Origin: Tranzscheliella williamsii
Taxonomy: Eukaryota > Basidiomycota > Ustilaginomycetes > Ustilaginales > Ustilaginaceae
Direction: 5' to 3'
DNA: 64,000 bases
Assembly (NCBI GenBank): GCA_023212725.1
Contig: JALBYF010000054.1
Span: 1 to 64,000, forward strand
Both the position numbers and the translations under genes were made by a program. The stretch's first letter is position 1, and every line of letters begins with the position of its first letter. This document shows positions 60,352 to 64,000 of the stretch, in pieces. The notes beneath the pieces were generated by a model. It saw only the letters and a program-made list of their open reading frames with translations, did no database searches and had not been told where the DNA came from.

Positions 60352-61965
60352 TCAGATGGTGTAGCGGAAGTAGGGGCTCTCTTCTCCGCGCAGCAGGACA
60401 TCCAGTCTCCTGCGTTCCTGCTCGGAGAGTGTGGCGCGGTGGTCTGCCTTGTCGATTGCTGGCTCGGTTGCAGAGAGGTGCGGATGGCCCTGTTGCGTGT
60501 CGCGGCGCCGGTTGATGGCGAAAAAGACGGCGCTGGTGGCAGCCGCGACCAGGAGGCCTGCCAGGAGGAGCGCGCCACTGGTGGCGGTGCCTTTGACGTA
60601 GTAGGGGGCGTCCTTTGCGGGGAAAAGGCTGGTGCCGAGCAGAGGGCCGCACTGGCCGACGGTGGCGAAAATGACGAGGCCAAGACCTTTCTTGGACTCG
60701 CTCACCTGGTTGGCAATCAGCCACATGTAGAGGACCGGGATAAAGGCAAACAGACCGTTGACCACCAGCCAGACGGCGACATAGCGCGCCGTGGGGCCAC
60801 GCAGCGTCGCCAGCATCATGTATCCCACCGAGCCTACGGCGAGCAGGAGTGTGCAGACGGGGCCCCGGACCTGGTACTTGTCGGTCAACCAGCAGGCTGC
60901 CAGCGCAATGATAAACGCCAGCACATACGGCGGCGCGGAAAGCCCCTGCGCTCGAATACTGCCGTATCCCATCTGCGATATCAGCGTGGGTAGGTAAACG
61001 GGGATGCTGGAATAACCGACATTGATGATGAAGAAGAGAGCGGCAGTGACGTAGGACATTGGATCCTTGAACGCAGCGGCCGCCTGCTTCCAGTCGACTT
61101 GCTCTCGCAGCAGAGACCGGAGGGTAGGCTTCCTGGTACCGAGGTTTTTCTCTACGGGCGCTGGTCGGAACAGTCGAGCTTCCGCGATGAGTTTCTCCCT
61201 CTCGCTGAGAAAGGAGGCGCTCTGGATGCTGTTCGGCAGAAAGATATAGGCGACGGGGACCATGAGCAAGGTAGGGATGCCTTCAACGAGGAAGAGGAGG
61301 CGCCAGGAGGCGATCGGGGTGTGTGCATGGACGAGACCGTAGGCGATGGAGCCGGCGATAGCAGACGAGATGGCTCCACTGGCAGAATAGATGCCGAAGC
61401 GGAGGCCGATTTCGGTCTTGGGATAGAAGAAAGACAGGTAGAGAGCGATCCCGGTTCCATAGCCGGCTTCACTGACGCCAAGAAAGAAGCGGGCGACCAT
61501 CATACCGGCCCAATTCGTCGTAGCCGCTTGGCAGACGCCAGCGACCCCCCAGACCAAGACACAGAAGGTGACCCAGACGCGAGGCGGAAGCATCTTGTAA
61601 GCAAACACCTGAAACTGGAAGACAATGTAGGCAATGTAAAAGATCCTCAGAAGCCACTGGTACTGGGCGTCGGACATATTGAGGTCCTTCTCCATACCAG
61701 CCGTCTTGGCATTCCCGATGTTGCTCCTGTCCAGCAGAGCGAAGAGATAGAGGAGGAAGCAGACGACAACAATGCGAACGTCGAGCTTGCGACGGATGGC
61801 GCGCTCCTCGTCGTCGGTCCACCACTTGTCCAGTTTGGAAGTGTAGGCAGCGTCGTTGGCGGCAACATGGCTGTGCAGGTCGTAGTCGGAAGCTGCGTGG
61901 CTGTCGATGTCCAGACTCTGCTTGGCCGCCGGAGCGGGTCCAGCGTGCGTTGCTGTAGTGGCCAT
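60352..61965 (-). CDS. Major facilitator permease, anion:cation symporter (Dal5/Tna1-like) family
   Basis: 537 residues starting MATTATHAGPAPA at 61965; the frame continues upstream without ATG. After ~85 hydrophilic residues, RRKLDVRIVVVCFLLYLFAL begins the first of ~12 membrane spans. LLDRSNIGNAKTAGMEKDL after it and the loop motif in FFLGVSEAGYGTGIALYLSF are diagnostic of the ACS family (allantoate, nicotinate, pantothenate, biotin permeases). A central hydrophilic loop (~275-330) separates two six-span halves. The ligand cannot be told from sequence. The 3' end is 167 bp from the aminotransferase stop (convergent). Confidence 0.9.
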   Translation of the reverse strand: MATTATHAGPAPAAKQSLDIDSHAASDYDLHSHVAANDAAYTSKLDKWWTDDEERAIRRKLDVRIVVVCFLLYLFALLDRSNIGNAKTAGMEKDLNMSDAQYQWLLRIFYIAYIVFQFQVFAYKMLPPRVWVTFCVLVWGVAGVCQAATTNWAGMMVARFFLGVSEAGYGTGIALYLSFFYPKTEIGLRFGIYSASGAISSAIAGSIAYGLVHAHTPIASWRLLFLVEGIPTLLMVPVAYIFLPNSIQSASFLSEREKLIAEARLFRPAPVEKNLGTRKPTLRSLLREQVDWKQAAAAFKDPMSYVTAALFFIINVGYSSIPVYLPTLISQMGYGSIRAQGLSAPPYVLAFIIALAACWLTDKYQVRGPVCTLLLAVGSVGYMMLATLRGPTARYVAVWLVVNGLFAFIPVLYMWLIANQVSESKKGLGLVIFATVGQCGPLLGTSLFPAKDAPYYVKGTATSGALLLAGLLVAAATSAVFFAINRRRDTQQGHPHLSATEPAIDKADHRATLSEQERRRLDVLLRGEESPYFRYTI

Positions 61966-62614
61966 TGCGGATGTCGGTCTCGGCCGAAGTGACAAGACAG
62001 AAAGTGGCTTGCTAGGGGACTGCGCCTGATCAGAGTGGATGCCTCCTTGGTTTATATCTTCCAGCACCGGTAGGCCCGACGACGCTGCTGAACGCGATCA
62101 AGATGAGGTGGGGCGAAAGGGAAGAACCCACCCAGCATGCCGCCACGTCGTGGGACCGTTTGCATTTCTGCCCGTCTCGTATTGAATACAATTGACACGC
62201 TCACCTCGCGCGCATCGGAAGATCCGCTTGTGTGAGCGGCAATGCGGCATTGCGGTGCGGTTGCGGTGTGGTCACGCTGAATGCACGTCTGGCCAGTCGT
62301 TTTAGGCCGTCGGCAAAGAGCCCGCATGGAGAAAATCTGGGGAGTATGACTCGTATGAATCTTGTATTTAGCCGGGAATTTGAGCGGTTTTACTCGCGAA
62401 CGCGCATTAAGTCGGCCGAGATCACGATGGTGAGTGCAGGCTTGATCCTGCTTCTAACCTGTCTGGTCACGGTGACTATACCGAAGGACACTTGTCACTG
62501 CAGAACGGCACTGCCTATCGGAGGCACAGCGACAAAAGCGCAGTCATTCGAGTCTGTGAGTTCGAGCTCAGTGCAGCGAACAGCACGATGGGTACAGAGG
62601 AAGCGGATGTGGGG
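61966..62614. other. Intergenic between the permease start and the amidase 3' end
   Basis: 649 bp. It should hold the permease promoter; a TTTATATC near 62051 may be its TATA element. A plus-strand frame at 62232-62807 starts without ATG and overlaps the amidase, so it is not called. Confidence 0.45.
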
Positions 62615-64000
62615 TCAGTGGCGAGCGTCGAAGAGCGCTTGGGTGAAGCTTCCTGGGCCAAGACCGTGGAAGCTCTTTAGGTGGGGCTCAGCGATCTTGG
62701 TGCCTTGCACGTCCTGCCGATTCTTCCATGGCGCGCCACGCTCGTGGAGTGGTGGCAGCGCGTCGTCGAGGAGCCGCATCACGCCGATCGCCTTTTCTTC
62801 GTGGTAAGGCCTGCTGACGATCTGCAGTCCCACGGGGAGGCCGGCCATCTTGTGCGCGTCGTACGCTGTCGTATACAGCATGTAGTTGCAGATCTTGCTT
62901 GTCTGGTTGAAATACGGCTGCTTCGCCCATTCTTGAAACCGGCTCTGGTCCTCGGCCGAGGCGGTGAGGTAGTCTTCCGGCTTGTGCGAGTCTTTGCTGG
63001 GGTCTACGCGCAGAACGGGGAGCACAGCGACGGCGGCGTCCGTTATGTTGTAGATTACCGTGGAGCCGGCCATGGTGCTGTTGTGCGTTGCGCCACCGTG
63101 CGGCACAGCGGGGCACGCCTGCGTGGGGGCAATGAAAGCGTCCAGCTTCAGATCGTCCCACATGGTCTTGTGCCACTGCTCGACAAAGTTGGTGCGTCGC
63201 TCGATCGTATCGGCGAAGCCTTTGGCGCTGAGGCGACCCACAGCCGCAGCTATATCGGCGTACTTGTCGTCTCGGATGATGTATCTGGCCAGAAAGGCGA
63301 GCGTATTTTTGACGAAAGCTGGAAGCCGACTGAGCCAGACAGGCAGGCGCAGTTGCGGCAGCAGGGCGTCCGAGCCCATGTGCTTGTCGATGGAAGCGTA
63401 GCCATCGGCGGTCAACAGACGAAGGAAGATCCTCATCGCTTCCATCGTCTGCAGCTGCTCGGGAGGGATATCGACCAACTCGACCTGTCGGCCAGAGTAC
63501 TTGGACTTCAGCGCGGCGACCGACTCCTTGATGGCTCGATAAACCGCCGGCGTGGTGCGGTAGATGCCATCGCCCAGCACAAAGCCGATCCTCAGTGGCG
63601 TGCCACGCGCCTCGGCCACGCCCAGCGGGTTCAGCCAGGCCTCGTTCAAAGCCAGGCTGACGGTGTTGGACATGCCAAACTTGGCCAGTTGTTCGTCATG
63701 TTCGGCCGCTTGTTTGAGCACCGCCGGATCGTTGCGGTCCCTCTTGGCGCGGAGCCAAGGCGGTAGCTGCGTCCGGATGACCTCGACGAACAGCAGCTCG
63801 CAGTCGGCTGCTGTCCTACACATGGGCCCCGAAACCACCTGGATGGCCTCAAACCCTCTGCCGAAATCGCAAAGGCCATTGCTGCACCATCTAGAGGCAC
63901 TCGGTTTCACGGTATAAATGCCCGTGTAGTGGGAAGGGATCCGGAGACTTCCAGCAATGTCAGTGCCAATGCCAGCTGCCGATCCATCCGACGCGATGAT
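62615..64000 (-). CDS. Amidase-signature (FAAH-like) hydrolase, 5' part outside window
   Basis: The C-terminal 461 residues are visible, with stop at 62617-62615; the frame is open to the right edge. The stretch near the edge reads SAAGIGTDIAGSLRIPSHYTG then IYTVKPS, the amidase signature. The Ser in AGSLR corresponds to the nucleophile of the Ser-cisSer-Lys triad; the cis-Ser and Lys lie outside. Downstream are VVSGPMCRTAADCELLF and LPVGLQIVSRP, both conserved in fungal acetamidase/FAAH-type enzymes. It hydrolyses carboxamides; substrate unknown. No stop or frameshift interrupts the visible part. It is co-directional with the adjacent permease, a suggestive but not conclusive pairing for amide uptake and use. 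Confidence 0.9.
   Translation of the reverse strand: MIASDGSAAGIGTDIAGSLRIPSHYTGIYTVKPSASRWCSNGLCDFGRGFEAIQVVSGPMCRTAADCELLFVEVIRTQLPPWLRAKRDRNDPAVLKQAAEHDEQLAKFGMSNTVSLALNEAWLNPLGVAEARGTPLRIGFVLGDGIYRTTPAVYRAIKESVAALKSKYSGRQVELVDIPPEQLQTMEAMRIFLRLLTADGYASIDKHMGSDALLPQLRLPVWLSRLPAFVKNTLAFLARYIIRDDKYADIAAAVGRLSAKGFADTIERRTNFVEQWHKTMWDDLKLDAFIAPTQACPAVPHGGATHNSTMAGSTVIYNITDAAVAVLPVLRVDPSKDSHKPEDYLTASAEDQSRFQEWAKQPYFNQTSKICNYMLYTTAYDAHKMAGLPVGLQIVSRPYHEEKAIGVMRLLDDALPPLHERGAPWKNRQDVQGTKIAEPHLKSFHGLGPGSFTQALFDARH

Noticed and set aside
62232..62807. 191-codon plus-strand frame before the amidase
   Set aside because: No ATG at its start and its 3' third overlaps conserved amidase sequence on the other strand.

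Overview
The window is nuclear DNA of a filamentous or yeast-like fungus. The evidence is spliceosomal GT-AG introns with CTAAC-type branch points, and a gene set that includes Spc7/Knl1, a Zn2Cys6 regulator, an Mmt1-type carrier, Bud32, Vps55 and a yeast-type Tom7. A compact GC-rich genome, large single-exon genes, a 912-residue Fox2 without an SCP2 domain and long Ser/Pro-rich tails point to a basidiomycete, most likely a smut-like one (Ustilaginomycotina). The exact lineage is an inference. Both window edges cut genes: an NDUFB11-like gene on the left, next to a ~70-base poly-G run, and an amidase on the right. No transposon, CRISPR array, virus or biosynthetic gene cluster was seen.

Layout. 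1-10 kb: complex I ESSS subunit (partial), a double-PH protein, an Mmt1-like metal carrier and the peroxisomal-type multifunctional beta-oxidation enzyme Fox2. 10-17 kb: a 2,073-residue Sec7/PH ARF exchange factor. 17-21 kb: a less GC-rich, poorly coding stretch with a Vps55 gene lacking its 5' end, an intron-containing tRNA and two unidentified reading frames. 21-29 kb: tom7 (four tiny exons), apc5 (fourteen exons), a hotdog thioesterase and bud32. 29-34 kb: a GPI-anchored fasciclin protein, sec61-beta (intron directly after the ATG) and mrp10. 34-53 kb: spc7, a Dus1-type tRNA-dihydrouridine synthase, spt5, mitochondrial EF-Tu, SNAPC3, TFIIIA and prp19. 53-64 kb: a Zn2Cys6 regulator, spt3, a branched-chain aminotransferase, an MFS permease and the cut amidase.

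How the genes work together. There is no operon; most are housekeeping genes. Several themes recur: mitochondrial biogenesis (NDUFB11, Mmt1-like, Tom7, Mrp10, Tuf1), transcription (Spt5, Spt3, SNAPC3, TFIIIA), mitosis (Apc5, Spc7), tRNA modification (Bud32, Dus1) and membrane traffic (Sec7 GEF, Vps55, Sec61-beta). Many pairs are head-to-head with a short shared promoter. The most suggestive is SNAPC3 and TFIIIA, two factors for small-RNA gene transcription that share 340 bp containing four copies of one 7-mer.

Several genes here (tom7, sec61-beta, mrp10, NDUFB11, most of apc5) were assembled by hand from exons too short to show as open reading frames. Their splice sites are predictions supported by phase and by protein family, not by transcripts. 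I found no convincing undescribed system; the best leads are the truncated Vps55 locus, the SNAPC3/TFIIIA pair, the odd tRNA and the unusual Spt5 tail.
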